A DNA stretch of 64,000 nucleotides. Origin: Pseudomonadota bacterium (GTDB lineage: Bacteria; Pseudomonadota; Gammaproteobacteria; Burkholderiales; Burkholderiaceae_C). Under the pieces are notes generated by a model. That model saw only the letters and a program-made list of their open reading frames with translations, searched no databases and was not told the DNA's origin. The stretch spans positions 1 through 64,000 of the forward strand of contig JAKAXL010000011.1 in NCBI GenBank assembly GCA_021816585.1, in the 5' to 3' direction. Within the stretch, counting starts at the first letter, position 1; each line of letters begins with the position of its first letter. Of this stretch, positions 1 to 9,891 are shown in pieces. A program made the translations under genes and the position numbers.

Positions 1-796
1 CCGAGCGTACGGTGCTCAGCGTGGCCGTCAGCTTGTGCACCATGTCCGCCATGGCCGCCAGCAGCTGTCCGGTCTCGTCGCGCGTCGTGGCCTCGACACG
101 CACCGTCAGGTCGCCGTCGGCCACGCGTTGGGCGACCGACACCGCCTGGCCCAGCGGTACGGTGATCGAGCGTGTGATCCAGACCCCCAGAAACAGCGCG
201 AGCAGCAAGGCGAGGCCTCCGGTCGCCGCGGCCGCATCGCGTGCCGTGCCATAGGCCGCGTCGGCGCGCTGCGTGGCCTGCGCGAACTTACCGACGAAAT
301 GCTGGTCCAGGTCGTGCAGATCGGTCAGCACGGCCGTCTCCGCGGGCTTGACCTGGCTGCGGAAGATCCCCATCGAGTCGCCTCCGCTGGATTGCGCCTG
401 CGCGCACACGCTCAGCGCGTGGCCGAAGCCGTCGAGGCGGCGATCTGTGCGGCCCAGCATGTCGCGAGCCTGCGCCTCCCGCACTTCGCCGGCGAGTTGG
501 CGCAGCACGCCGTGACTGGCCTGCTCGGTCTCGCGCAGTGCGGCGGCGATGCGGGCCTGCTCGGCCGGGTTCTTGCTCAGCAGCAGGTCCCGGCAGTCGA
601 CGGCCATCTGCGTGATGTCGGCCTTGACTTCGCTGACGCGGTGCGCCTGCGGCCAGGCCACCTTGGTGGCCTCGTCGGTGGCCCTCTTCATCGCATTCAT
701 GTTGCTCAGCGCCACTGCCGCCAACACGACCAGCAGCAGCACGAAAAGACCGAATCCAAGGCCCAGGCGAAGGCCGATGCGCAGATTCTTGAACAT
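1..796 (-). CDS. methyl-accepting chemotaxis protein, N-terminal part (runs off left edge)
   Basis: Minus-strand reading from ATG at 796 gives MFKNLRIGLRLGLGFGLFVLLLVVLAALALSNMNAMKRATDEATKV.., a TM signal anchor plus four-helix-bundle start; near the edge it reads ITVPLGQAVSVAQRVADGDLTVRVEATTRDETGQLLAAMADMV (HAMP). Confidence 0.85.
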   Translation of the reverse strand, partial: MFKNLRIGLRLGLGFGLFVLLLVVLAAVALSNMNAMKRATDEATKVAWPQAHRVSEVKADITQMAVDCRDLLLSKNPAEQARIAAALRETEQASHGVLRQLAGEVREAQARDMLGRTDRRLDGFGHALSVCAQAQSSGGDSMGIFRSQVKPAETAVLTDLHDLDQHFVGKFAQATQRADAAYGTARDAAAATGGLALLLALFLGVWITRSITVPLGQAVSVAQRVADGDLTVRVEATTRDETGQLLAAMADMVHKLTATLSTVRS

Positions 797-1017
797 GATG
801 GATAGACGTCGCTTCCTCGATCAGGCCGCACTGCGATCCGCTGGCTGAATTGCGGCTCCGTGCGCGCAGCATTCCGCCGCGCGCATGGCGGCTCCCGACG
901 CAGGCTTGCGGGATGCCTTCATAGCCGACGGAATTCTGCCCGGGCGCCGTCATATTCAGATGAAAATTAGTAACGTTCAGATACGCTCCGAATTTTACTT
1001 TCTGGAACGTGAGCGAC

Positions 1018-1050
1018 CCCGCGGATGCACCTCGCCGGTGCATCCGCGGG
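1018..1050. other. perfect inverted repeat (14-bp arms, 5-nt loop) between the NUDIX and chemotaxis genes
   Basis: cccgcggatgcacc-tcgcc-ggtgcatccgcggg; no clear U-tract on either strand. Confidence 0.6.
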
Positions 1051-1212
1051 CGGCATTCAAGGCATGGGCCCCTTTCCGGCGTTTGCCAGGCGGAACGTCG
1101 GATTGCGTTCCTACGGGCAACACTCTTTCGAAAGCGCACAAAGTGTTACTTCCGCATTGCGGTACAGGCGCTCTCGCCTGCTCGCGGGCGCCTGCGCGCG
1201 GCCCCCTGTGGT

Positions 1213-1833
1213 CTAGACCGCGCCGCTGCCGCGCCAGTCCAGCGCCCAGTCCCCGGCGAGCAGCTTTTCCAGCCAGAACACTCCGATCACCGTCTTCACG
1301 TCGGTGATGTGCCCGGCGCGCACCCATTCCAGCAATTGCGCCGGATCGGCCTCGAAGACCTCGAGGAACTCGTGCTGGTCGAGCTGGCGCGGGCCCGGCT
1401 CGAGACCGCGCGCGAAGGCCAGGTGGATGGTCTCGTCGGAGTAGGAGATCGCGTTGTTGATGGTGCCGATGTAGGCCCATTCGCGGGCGCTGTAGCCGGT
1501 TTCCTCGCGCAGCTCGCGCGTGGCGCAGGCCAGCCAGGCCTCGCCGGAGTCGAGCTTGCCGGCGGGGAACTCGGTCATCACGCGGCGCATCGGGGTGCGC
1601 CACTGCCGCTCCATCAGCACGCGGCCGTTGTCCAGCAGCGGGATCACCATCACCGCGCCGGAGTGGCGGATGTATTCGCGTTCGGCCAGCGCGCCGTCGG
1701 GCAGCCTCACCGTGTCGCGCCAGACCCGCAGGAAGCGCCCCTCGAACACCCCCTGCGACGCCACGGGCGTCTCGCGGAGCTGCTCGTGCTCCGGCGCCTT
1801 CCCGGCGCCGCCCCCGGGGCTGGATTCGCTCAA
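1213..1833 (-). CDS. NUDIX hydrolase (ADP-ribose pyrophosphatase-like)
   Basis: 206 aa; Nudix box region GKLDSGEAWLACATRELREETGY. Confidence 0.9.
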   Translation of the reverse strand: MSESSPGGGAGKAPEHEQLRETPVASQGVFEGRFLRVWRDTVRLPDGALAEREYIRHSGAVMVIPLLDNGRVLMERQWRTPMRRVMTEFPAGKLDSGEAWLACATRELREETGYSAREWAYIGTINNAISYSDETIHLAFARGLEPGPRQLDQHEFLEVFEADPAQLLEWVRAGHITDVKTVIGVFWLEKLLAGDWALDWRGSGAV

Positions 1834-1849
1834 CTGCGCCTCGGTCGGC

Positions 1850-2152
1850 TCAGGCCGGGGTGCGGCGCAGCAGGAAGCGCACGACGAATCCCGGGAACGC
1901 GAACACCAGGAACATCGACAGCGACACCACGTAGAACTCCCAGTGCTGCGGGTAGATCTGGCCCAGGCGCTGCTCCAGCGCCAGCGAGATGCCGCCGACG
2001 ATGAAATACAGCACCAGCACCTCGGCCACGCGCATCCACCACGCCTTGGGCGACTTCAGCGGCATCACCAGGAAGGCGTGGTCGGACATGAACGGGGCGT
2101 TCGCGCCGAACAGCGCGAGCACCAGCACCAGCCAGACTGCGGACGATTGCAT
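1850..2152 (-). CDS. small membrane protein, DUF2818-like, downstream of nuoN
   Basis: 100 aa, MQSSAVWLVLVLALFGANAPFMSDHAFLVMPLKSPKAWWMRVAEVL..; typical position after nuoN in betaproteobacteria. Confidence 0.75.
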   Translation of the reverse strand: MQSSAVWLVLVLALFGANAPFMSDHAFLVMPLKSPKAWWMRVAEVLVLYFIVGGISLALEQRLGQIYPQHWEFYVVSLSMFLVFAFPGFVVRFLLRRTPA

Positions 2153-2179
2153 GCGAACTCCCGTTTGTTTCGATTCGAT

Positions 2180-3640
2180 TCAGCGCAGCGTGTTGGTGAT
2201 GGCCTGGTAGCACAGGGTCATCAGGCCGCCCGGCACGATGCCCAGCAGCAGCACCGCCAGCCCGTTCAGCGACATCAGGGCCCACGCCGATCCCGACGCG
2301 CGCACCTTGTGCTCGCGCGTCGGCGCGTCGAAGTACATGATCTTCACCAGACGCAGATAGTAGAACGCTCCGACCACGGACACGAGGACTGCGAACACCA
2401 CCAGCCAGACGCGCCCGGTCGCCAGCAGCGACTGCAGCACGACGAACTTGGCGTAGAACCCGGCGAAAGGCGGCACCCCCGCCAGCGAGAACATCAGGAA
2501 GCTCATGATGCCCGCCAGCCACGGATGGGTCTTGCCCAGCCCGGCGAAGTCGCCGAGCTCCTCGGCCTCGAATCCCTCGTGGGCGAGGAACATGATGATG
2601 CCGAAGGTCCCCAGCGTGCTCAGCACGTACACCAGCATGTAGAACACCGCCGCGCCATAGGCCTGCGACGAGGACATCCCGTTGCCGTTGATCATCCCCG
2701 ACATCAGGCCCAGCAGCACGAAGCCGATCTGCGCGATGGTCGAGTACGCCAGCATGCGCTTGAGGTTGGTCTGCGCGATCGCGGCGAAGTTGCCCACCAG
2801 CAGCGACAGCACCGCCAGCAGCATCAGCATCTGCTGCCAGTCCATGGCCAGCGGGAACAGGCCCAGCACCAGCAGCCGGATGGCCATCGCGAAGGCGGCC
2901 AGCTTCGGCGCCGCCGCGACCAGCAGCACGACCACCGTGGGCGCGCCCTGGTAGACGTCCGGGATCCACATGTGGAACGGCGCGGCGCCGAATTTGAAAG
3001 CCACTCCGGCGACGATGAAAACCACCCCCATGACCAGCGCCGCGCGGTTCAGCGGCTCCAGCGCGATCGACTGGAACACCACGCTGAGGTCCAGCGAGCC
3101 GGTGGCACCGTAGACCATGCTCATGCCGTAGAGCAGGAAGCCCGACGACAGCGCTCCCAGCACGAAGTACTTCATCGCCGCCTCGGTGGCCAGCGCCGAA
3201 TCGCGCCGCAGCGCCACCAGCGCGTACAGCGACAGCGACATCAGCTCCAGCCCGAGGTACACCATCAGCAGGTTGTTGGCCGAGATCATGATGAACTGGC
3301 CGAGCAGCGAGAACAGCGCCAGCGACATCAGCTCGCCGCCCCACATGCCGCGGTCGAGCGCATAGGCCCGGCCGTACACGAGAGCCAGCAGCGTGGCCAG
3401 CGCCGTGAACATCTTGAGCATGTTGCCCATCGGGTCGTAGGACACCATGCGCTGCATCGCCAGCATGCGTCCGCCGTCGACGTAGAACGCCGCCGCCAGC
3501 ACCACCAGCACGAGCAGCGTGATCACGCTCAGCACGTAGGCGGCGCGGTGCTGGGGGTCGCGGAAGAAGACGTCGACGAGCATGACCACGCAGGCCATGA
3601 CCAGCAGGAAAATCTCGGGGTAGACCGCAATCCAGTTCAT
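2180..3640 (-). CDS. nuoN: NADH-quinone oxidoreductase subunit N
   Basis: 486 aa multi-TM antiporter-like subunit, last nuo gene in the operon. Confidence 0.95.
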   Translation of the reverse strand: MNWIAVYPEIFLLVMACVVMLVDVFFRDPQHRAAYVLSVITLLVLVVLAAAFYVDGGRMLAMQRMVSYDPMGNMLKMFTALATLLALVYGRAYALDRGMWGGELMSLALFSLLGQFIMISANNLLMVYLGLELMSLSLYALVALRRDSALATEAAMKYFVLGALSSGFLLYGMSMVYGATGSLDLSVVFQSIALEPLNRAALVMGVVFIVAGVAFKFGAAPFHMWIPDVYQGAPTVVVLLVAAAPKLAAFAMAIRLLVLGLFPLAMDWQQMLMLLAVLSLLVGNFAAIAQTNLKRMLAYSTIAQIGFVLLGLMSGMINGNGMSSSQAYGAAVFYMLVYVLSTLGTFGIIMFLAHEGFEAEELGDFAGLGKTHPWLAGIMSFLMFSLAGVPPFAGFYAKFVVLQSLLATGRVWLVVFAVLVSVVGAFYYLRLVKIMYFDAPTREHKVRASGSAWALMSLNGLAVLLLGIVPGGLMTLCYQAITNTLR

Positions 3641-3655
3641 GATGAGCTTCGCGCC

Positions 3656-5140
3656 TTACTGCAGTTTCGAGGCCGCCACGTGCTGCAGCAGGTGGGCGAC
3701 GCTGCTTTGCATCGGATCGGTGAAGAACTTCGGATACAGACCGAACCACAGGGTCCCCGCGGCCAGCAGCGCCAGGATCAGGAATTCACGTTTGTTGATG
3801 TCGGCCAGCGCCGCCACGTGCTCGTTGCGCACCGGCCCGAAGAACACGCGCTTGATCATCCACAGCGTGTAGCCGGCGGCCAGCACCAGCGTGGTCGCGG
3901 CCAGCAGCCCGAGCCAGAAGTTGTCGCGCACGGTGGCCAGGATCACCATCCACTCGCCGACGAAGCCGCTGGTACCCGGCAGGCCCGCGTTGGCCATCGC
4001 GAACAGCACCGCGAAGGCCGCGAAATGCGGCATCTTCGAGGTCACGCCGCCGTAGTCGGCGATCGCGCGGCTGTGCATGCGGTCGTACAGCACGCCGATT
4101 CCCATGAACATCGCGCCGGAGACGAATCCGTGCGAGATCATCTGCACCAGGCCGCCTTCGACGCCGAGCTGCGAGAACAGGAAGAAGCCCAGCGTCACGA
4201 AGCCCATGTGCGCGATCGACGAATACGCCACCAGCTTCTTCATGTCGGTCTGCACCAGCGCGACCAGGCCGATGTAGATCACCGCGATCACCGACAGGGT
4301 GATGACCAGCGGCGCCAGCTCGCGGCTGGCGTCGGGAACGATGGGCAGCACGAAGCGCACGAAACCGTAGGCGCCGAGCTTGAGCATGATCGCCGCCAGC
4401 ACGATCGAGCCGCCGGTGGGCGCCTCCACGTGGGCGTCCGGCAGCCAGGTGTGCACCGGCCACATCGGCACCTTCACCGCGAAGGCCGCGAAAAAGGCCA
4501 CGAACAGCAGGATCTGCGCGGTGCGCGACAGCGGCACCGTGTACCAGTCGAGGATGTTGAAGCTGCCGCCCGACTGGCTGTACAGGTACAGCAGCGCGAC
4601 CAGCATCAGCAGCGAGCCCAGCAGCGTATAGAGGAAGAACTTGAAGGCCGCGTACACCCTGCGGGGTCCGCCCCAGATGCCGATGATCAGGTACATCGGG
4701 ATCAGCGTGGCCTCGAAGAACACGTAGAACAGCATCGCGTCGACCGCGCAGAACACCCCGACCATCAGCCCCGACAGGATCAGGAACGAGGCCATGTACA
4801 GCGCCACGCGCTCGGTGATCACCTCCCAGCCGGCGATCACGGTGATCACGGTGATGAAGGCCGTCAGCGGAACGAACCACAGGGAGATGCCGTCCACGCC
4901 GAGCTGGTACTGGATGTTGAACGGCTCGATCCACGGCGTGCTCTCGACGAACTGCATGCCCGCCTTGGCCACGTCGAAACCGGACACCACCGGCAGCGTG
5001 ATCAGGAAGGAGACGACCGCGCCGACGAGCGCCAGCCAGCGCATCGCGTTGGCGTTGGACTCGCGCCCCAGCAGCAGGATCAGGATGCCGAAGGCGATGG
5101 GCGTCCAGATGGACAGGCTCAGCAAGGGTAGCGATTGCAT
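3656..5140 (-). CDS. nuoM: NADH-quinone oxidoreductase subunit M
   Basis: MQSLPLLSLSIWTPIAFGILILLLGRESN..; ORF trimmed from 5218 to the internal Met at 5140. Confidence 0.94.
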   Translation of the reverse strand: MQSLPLLSLSIWTPIAFGILILLLGRESNANAMRWLALVGAVVSFLITLPVVSGFDVAKAGMQFVESTPWIEPFNIQYQLGVDGISLWFVPLTAFITVITVIAGWEVITERVALYMASFLILSGLMVGVFCAVDAMLFYVFFEATLIPMYLIIGIWGGPRRVYAAFKFFLYTLLGSLLMLVALLYLYSQSGGSFNILDWYTVPLSRTAQILLFVAFFAAFAVKVPMWPVHTWLPDAHVEAPTGGSIVLAAIMLKLGAYGFVRFVLPIVPDASRELAPLVITLSVIAVIYIGLVALVQTDMKKLVAYSSIAHMGFVTLGFFLFSQLGVEGGLVQMISHGFVSGAMFMGIGVLYDRMHSRAIADYGGVTSKMPHFAAFAVLFAMANAGLPGTSGFVGEWMVILATVRDNFWLGLLAATTLVLAAGYTLWMIKRVFFGPVRNEHVAALADINKREFLILALLAAGTLWFGLYPKFFTDPMQSSVAHLLQHVAASKLQ

Positions 5141-5169
5141 AGGTTGTTGGTAAGCCGCAGGCCCTGGGT

Positions 5170-7218
5170 TTATCGGATGAACCAGCCGGACAGCAGCTTG
5201 CCCGGGATGAACATCCACATGAACACGACCACGCCCGCGATCATCGCCAGCGCGTAGTAATAGATGAATCCGGTCTGCAGCCGGCGCATCAGCACGGCCG
5301 CCACGCCGACCACGCGCGCCGAACCGTTGACCAGCACGCCGTCGATCAGCCCGGCGTCACCGCCCTGCCACAGCCCGCGCCCGAGCAGTCGCGCGCCGGC
5401 GGCGAACACGTGCTCGTTGATCCAGTCCATGTAGTACTTGTGGTCCAGCACCACGTACACCGGATGGAAGATGCGCTTGACGGCTTCCGGGAACTTCGGA
5501 TTGACCATGTAGGCGTAATAGGCCACGGCGGCTCCGGCCAGCGCCAGCCACAGCGGCAGGTGCGCCACCGAGTCCAGCGCCATCTGCAGCGGGCCGTGGA
5601 AATGCGCCGCCAGATCGGCCATTTCCGGATGCGCGGCCTGGTCGATGTAGATCGAGTTGCCGAAGAAGTGGCCGAACAGCAGCGGGCGGATGCCGATCCA
5701 GCCGATCACCGCCGACGGGATCGCCAGCAGCACCAGCGGCACCGTCACCACCCACGGAGACTCCTTCGGCTCGAAGCTGCCGTGGCCGTCGTGCCCGTGG
5801 CCGTGGTCGTCGTGCGCGTGGTCGTCGTCATGCCCGTGATGCGACACCGCGGTGCGGAAGCGCTCCTCGCCATGGAACACGATGAAGTACAGGCGGAAGG
5901 TGTACAGCGCGGTCACGAACACGCTGGCGGTGACGGCGAAGCTGGCGAAGCCGGCGCCGGCCAGATGGCTGGCCGCGACCGCGTCGATGATGTTGTCCTT
6001 CGAGTAAAAGCCGGAGAAGAACGGGGTGCCGGCCAGCGCCAGCGAACCGACCAGGAAGGTGATCCAGGTGATCGGCATGTACTTGCGCAGGCCGCCCATG
6101 TGCCGGATGTCCTGGTCGTGGTGCATGCCCATGATTACCGAGCCCGCGGCCAGGAACAGCAGCGCCTTGAAGAAGGCGTGGGTCATCAGGTGGAACATCG
6201 CCACCGGGTAGGCCGAGGCGCCCAGCGCGGTGGTCATGTAGCCCAGCTGCGACAGCGTCGAGTAGGCGATCACGCGCTTGATGTCGTTCTGGATCACGCC
6301 GAGGAAACCCATGAACAGCGCCGTGATGGCTCCCAGCACCAGCACCACCGACAGCGCGGTGTTCGACAGCTCGAACAGCGGCGACATGCGCGAGACCATG
6401 AAGATCCCGGCCGTCACCATGGTGGCGGCGTGGATCAGCGCGGAGATCGGGGTCGGGCCTTCCATCGAGTCGGGCAGCCACACGTGCAGCGGGAACTGCG
6501 CGCTCTTGCCCATCGCGCCGATGAACAGGCAGATGCAGATCACCGTGATCAGCATCCAGTCGGTGCCGGGGAAGCTCAGCTTGGCCAGCGCCGGCGCCTG
6601 CGCGAACACGTCGGCGTAGTTCAGGCTGCCGCAATGCGCGACGATGAGGCCGATTCCCAGCACGAAGCCGAAGTCGCCGACCCGGTTGACCACGAAGGCC
6701 TTCAGGTTCGCGAACACCGCCGACTCGCGGGTGTACCAGAAGCCGATCAGCAGGTACGACACCAGGCCCACCGCCTCCCAGCCGAAGAACAGCTGCAGCA
6801 GGTTGTTGCTCATCACCAGCATCAGCATGCTGAAGGTGAACAGGCTGATGTAGGCGAAGAAGCGCTCGTAGCCGGGATCTTCGGCCATGTAGCCGACCGT
6901 GTAGAGGTGCACGCACATCGACACGAAGGTCACGACCACCATCATCAGCGCCGACAGGCTGTCGATCAGGAAGCCGACCTGCATGCGCAGCGTGCCGACC
7001 TGCATCCAGGTGTAGACGGCGCCGTCGTAATGCGCGCCGCCGACCACCTGCCACAGCACGTAGGCCGACAGCACGAAGGACAGCGCGACCGAACCCGTGG
7101 TCACGCTGTGCGACACCGCGCGCCCGAGGGACTTGCCGAACAGCCCGGCGACGATGGCGCCGACCAGCGGAGCCAGCGCGATGACGAGCAACAGCGTGGG
7201 ATTGATGGTGCCAGCCAT
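5170..7218 (-). CDS. nuoL: NADH-quinone oxidoreductase subunit L
   Basis: 682 aa; NuoL signature regions (FFGWEAVGLVSYLLIGFW, HVWLPDSMEGPTPISALIHAATMVTAG). Confidence 0.96.
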   Translation of the reverse strand: MAGTINPTLLLVIALAPLVGAIVAGLFGKSLGRAVSHSVTTGSVALSFVLSAYVLWQVVGGAHYDGAVYTWMQVGTLRMQVGFLIDSLSALMMVVVTFVSMCVHLYTVGYMAEDPGYERFFAYISLFTFSMLMLVMSNNLLQLFFGWEAVGLVSYLLIGFWYTRESAVFANLKAFVVNRVGDFGFVLGIGLIVAHCGSLNYADVFAQAPALAKLSFPGTDWMLITVICICLFIGAMGKSAQFPLHVWLPDSMEGPTPISALIHAATMVTAGIFMVSRMSPLFELSNTALSVVLVLGAITALFMGFLGVIQNDIKRVIAYSTLSQLGYMTTALGASAYPVAMFHLMTHAFFKALLFLAAGSVIMGMHHDQDIRHMGGLRKYMPITWITFLVGSLALAGTPFFSGFYSKDNIIDAVAASHLAGAGFASFAVTASVFVTALYTFRLYFIVFHGEERFRTAVSHHGHDDDHAHDDHGHGHDGHGSFEPKESPWVVTVPLVLLAIPSAVIGWIGIRPLLFGHFFGNSIYIDQAAHPEMADLAAHFHGPLQMALDSVAHLPLWLALAGAAVAYYAYMVNPKFPEAVKRIFHPVYVVLDHKYYMDWINEHVFAAGARLLGRGLWQGGDAGLIDGVLVNGSARVVGVAAVLMRRLQTGFIYYYALAMIAGVVVFMWMFIPGKLLSGWFIR

Positions 7219-7221
7219 GCC

Positions 7222-7536
7222 TCAGCCCTTGAGTGAATCGAGTTCGTCGACGTTGATGGTCGACAGGTTGCGGAACAGGACGACCAGGATGGCCAGTCCG
7301 ATCGCCGACTCGGCGGCGGCGACGGTGAGAATGAAGAACACGAACACCTGCCCCGCCATGTCCTGCAGGTAGTGCGAGAAGGCGATGAAGTTCAGGTTCA
7401 CGGCCAGCAGCATCAGCTCGATGGCCATCAGCAGCACGATCAGGTTGCGTCGGTTCAGGAAGATGCCGACCACCGAGATGGCGAACAGGATGGCGCCGAG
7501 CACCAGGTAATGGGCGAGACTGAGCGATCCGAGCAT
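7222..7536 (-). CDS. nuoK: NADH-quinone oxidoreductase subunit K
   Basis: [50 protein letters not shown]..; trimmed start at 7536. Confidence 0.95.
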   Translation of the reverse strand: MLGSLSLAHYLVLGAILFAISVVGIFLNRRNLIVLLMAIELMLLAVNLNFIAFSHYLQDMAGQVFVFFILTVAAAESAIGLAILVVLFRNLSTINVDELDSLKG

Positions 7537-7540
7537 GGTC

Positions 7541-8200
7541 TTATTCCCCCTTGTCGCCGGCGCTGCCGGATGCCGTCTGCGCCGGCATCCGCACCAGGCG
7601 CACGCGGTCGTTGCGACGCACGCGCAGCTGATCGGCCGCACGCACGGTCTTCGTGTCCTTGCGCCGGCGCAGGGTCAGCGCGATGGCCGCGATGATCGCC
7701 ACCAGCAGGATCACCGCGGCGATCTCCACCGGGTACAGGTAGGCGCCGTACAGCACGCGGCCCAGCAGTTCGGTGTTCGGGATGTGCGCGGCGGCCTGCG
7801 CGGCCGGGCTCAGCGCCTGGCCGCCGACCTGCGCGGCGGCGGTCTGGCCGCCGATCTGGAAGGCCTGCATCAGCACCGCGGCCATCTCCAGCACGATGAA
7901 CACGCCGACCAGCGCCGCCACCGGGAAGTAGCGCCAGAAGCCCTGGCGCAACTGGTCGACGTTGACGTCGAGCATCATGACCACGAACAGGAACAGCACC
8001 ATCACCGCGCCGACATACACCAGCACCAGCACGATGGACAGGAACTCGGCCTGCAGCAGCATCCAGATCGTCGAGGCCTGGAAGAACGACAGCACCAGGT
8101 ACAGCGCCGCGTGCACGGTGTTGCGCGCGGTGATCACGCGAAACGCCGCGAACAGGAGGACGGCCGAGAACAGATAGAACAGCGCGGTGGTGATGGTCAT
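7541..8200 (-). CDS. nuoJ: NADH-quinone oxidoreductase subunit J
   Basis: 219 aa; [20 protein letters not shown] motif. Confidence 0.94.
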   Translation of the reverse strand: MTITTALFYLFSAVLLFAAFRVITARNTVHAALYLVLSFFQASTIWMLLQAEFLSIVLVLVYVGAVMVLFLFVVMMLDVNVDQLRQGFWRYFPVAALVGVFIVLEMAAVLMQAFQIGGQTAAAQVGGQALSPAAQAAAHIPNTELLGRVLYGAYLYPVEIAAVILLVAIIAAIALTLRRRKDTKTVRAADQLRVRRNDRVRLVRMPAQTASGSAGDKGE

Positions 8201-8234
8201 GGCTAGTCAGCGGGTTGCGACGCTAAATCTCGTG

Positions 8235-8305
8235 CGCGGGGTCATTCGCCCCCGACCCCGCGGCGTCGCCCGGTGGGCGATGGCGCGGATCGCGACGGCA
8301 CCGGG
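8235..8305. other. two consecutive stem-loops in the nuoI-nuoJ gap
   Basis: cgcggggtc(8235-8243)/gaccccgcg(8254-8262) perfect 9-bp arms; cccggtg(8269-8275)/caccggg(8299-8305) with inner cgcg-gat-cgcg. Confidence 0.6.
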
Positions 8306-8324
8306 CGGGCCCGGCGCGCCGGCT

Positions 8325-8813
8325 TCAGCGGTAGGGAGCGTCGGCCTCCTTGTTGGGCGCGATTTCGTGTTCGTAGCGGTCGCCGACGGCCAGCAGCATG
8401 TCCTTGGTGAAGTACAGGTCACCGCGTTGCTCGCCGTGGTATTCGAAGATGTGGGTCTCGACGATCGAGTCCACCGGGCAGCTCTCTTCGCAGAATCCGC
8501 AGAAGATGCACTTGGTCAGGTCGATGTCGTAGCGCGTGGTGCGCCGCGTGCCGTCGGCGCGCTGCGCGCTTTCGATGGTGATGGCCAGCGCCGGGCACAC
8601 GGCTTCGCACAGCTTGCACGCGATGCAGCGCTCCTCGCCGTTCGGGTAGCGGCGCAGCGCGTGCAGCCCGCGGAAGCGCGGGGACATCGGGGTCTTCTCC
8701 TCCGGATACTGCACCGTGATCTTGCGACGCAGCGCGTACTTGCCGGTCAGGGCCATGCCCTTGAACAGCTCGACGAGGAAAAAACTGTTGAAGGTATCGA
8801 GGACGGCAGACAT
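8325..8813 (-). CDS. nuoI: NADH-quinone oxidoreductase subunit I (2x 4Fe-4S ferredoxin)
   Basis: 162 aa; [12 protein letters not shown] and [12 protein letters not shown] motifs. Confidence 0.96.
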   Translation of the reverse strand: MSAVLDTFNSFFLVELFKGMALTGKYALRRKITVQYPEEKTPMSPRFRGLHALRRYPNGEERCIACKLCEAVCPALAITIESAQRADGTRRTTRYDIDLTKCIFCGFCEESCPVDSIVETHIFEYHGEQRGDLYFTKDMLLAVGDRYEHEIAPNKEADAPYR

Positions 8814-8826
8814 CCCAAGCTCCGGT

Positions 8827-9888
8827 TCAGTTCCAGATCGACCACGGGGTCTGCATCCAGGCGGCGATCACCACCAGCCAGACCAGGGTCACGGGAATGA
8901 AGATCTTCCAGCCCAGACGCATGATCTGGTCGTAGCGATAGCGCGGGAAGGTCGCGCGCACCCACAGGAACAGGCTCACCAGCACGAAGGCCTTGGCGCC
9001 GAGCCAGATCCAGCCGGGGATGAACGACAGCACGGACAGCGGCGCATCCCAGCCGCCGAAGAACATCACGGCTGCCAGGAACGAGACCAGGATCATGTTC
9101 GCGTATTCGGCGAGGAAGAACAGCGCGAACGACATCCCCGAGTACTCGACCATGTGGCCGGCGACGATCTCCGACTCGCCTTCGACGACGTCGAAGGGGT
9201 GGCGGTTGGTCTCGGCGATTCCCGAGATCATGTAGACGACGAAGATCGGCAGCAGCGGCAGCCAGTTCCACGACAGCAGGTTCAGGCCCATCGCGGCGAA
9301 GCGCCCGTGCTGCTGGCCGACGACGATCTGGGTCAGGTTCAGGCTGCCCGAGACCATCAGCACGACCACCATGCAAAAGCCCATCGCGATCTCGTAGCTG
9401 ACCATCTGCGCCGACGCGCGCAGCGCGCCGAGGAACGCGTACTTCGAGTTCGAGGCCCAGCCGGCGATGATGATCCCGTACACCTCGATCGAGGTCACCG
9501 CCAGCAGCAGCAGCAGCCCGGCGTTGACGTTGACCAGCGCGACCCCCGGCCCGAAGGGCATCACCGACCACGCGACCAGCGCCGGCGTCAGGGTCATGAT
9601 CGGCCCCAGCACGAACAGGAAATGGCTGGAGCGGGTCGGGACGACGATTTCCTTGAAGATGAACTTCAGGCCGTCGGCGATCGGCTGCAGCAGCCCGAAG
9701 GGACCGACGCGGTTCGGGCCGATGCGCACCTGGATCCAGCCGATGAGCTTGCGCTCCCACAGCGTCAGGTAGGCCACGCCGATGAACAGCGGCAGCACGA
9801 TCACGACGATGCGGATGATGTCCCAGATCACCGGCCAGGCCACCGGGCCGAGCAGCTTGAGTCCGCTGGATGTGAAGGCGTCGAGCAT
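8827..9888 (-). CDS. nuoH: NADH-quinone oxidoreductase subunit H
   Basis: 353 aa; [28 protein letters not shown] and [15 protein letters not shown]. Confidence 0.96.
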   Translation of the reverse strand: MLDAFTSSGLKLLGPVAWPVIWDIIRIVVIVLPLFIGVAYLTLWERKLIGWIQVRIGPNRVGPFGLLQPIADGLKFIFKEIVVPTRSSHFLFVLGPIMTLTPALVAWSVMPFGPGVALVNVNAGLLLLLAVTSIEVYGIIIAGWASNSKYAFLGALRASAQMVSYEIAMGFCMVVVLMVSGSLNLTQIVVGQQHGRFAAMGLNLLSWNWLPLLPIFVVYMISGIAETNRHPFDVVEGESEIVAGHMVEYSGMSFALFFLAEYANMILVSFLAAVMFFGGWDAPLSVLSFIPGWIWLGAKAFVLVSLFLWVRATFPRYRYDQIMRLGWKIFIPVTLVWLVVIAAWMQTPWSIWN

Positions 9889-9891
9889 GGT

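Noticed and set aside
1520-5131. 1203-aa plus-strand ORF opposite nuoN/nuoM
   Set aside because: Antisense of strongly supported nuo genes; His/Gln/Arg/Asp-rich composition is the usual shadow of high-GC codon bias.
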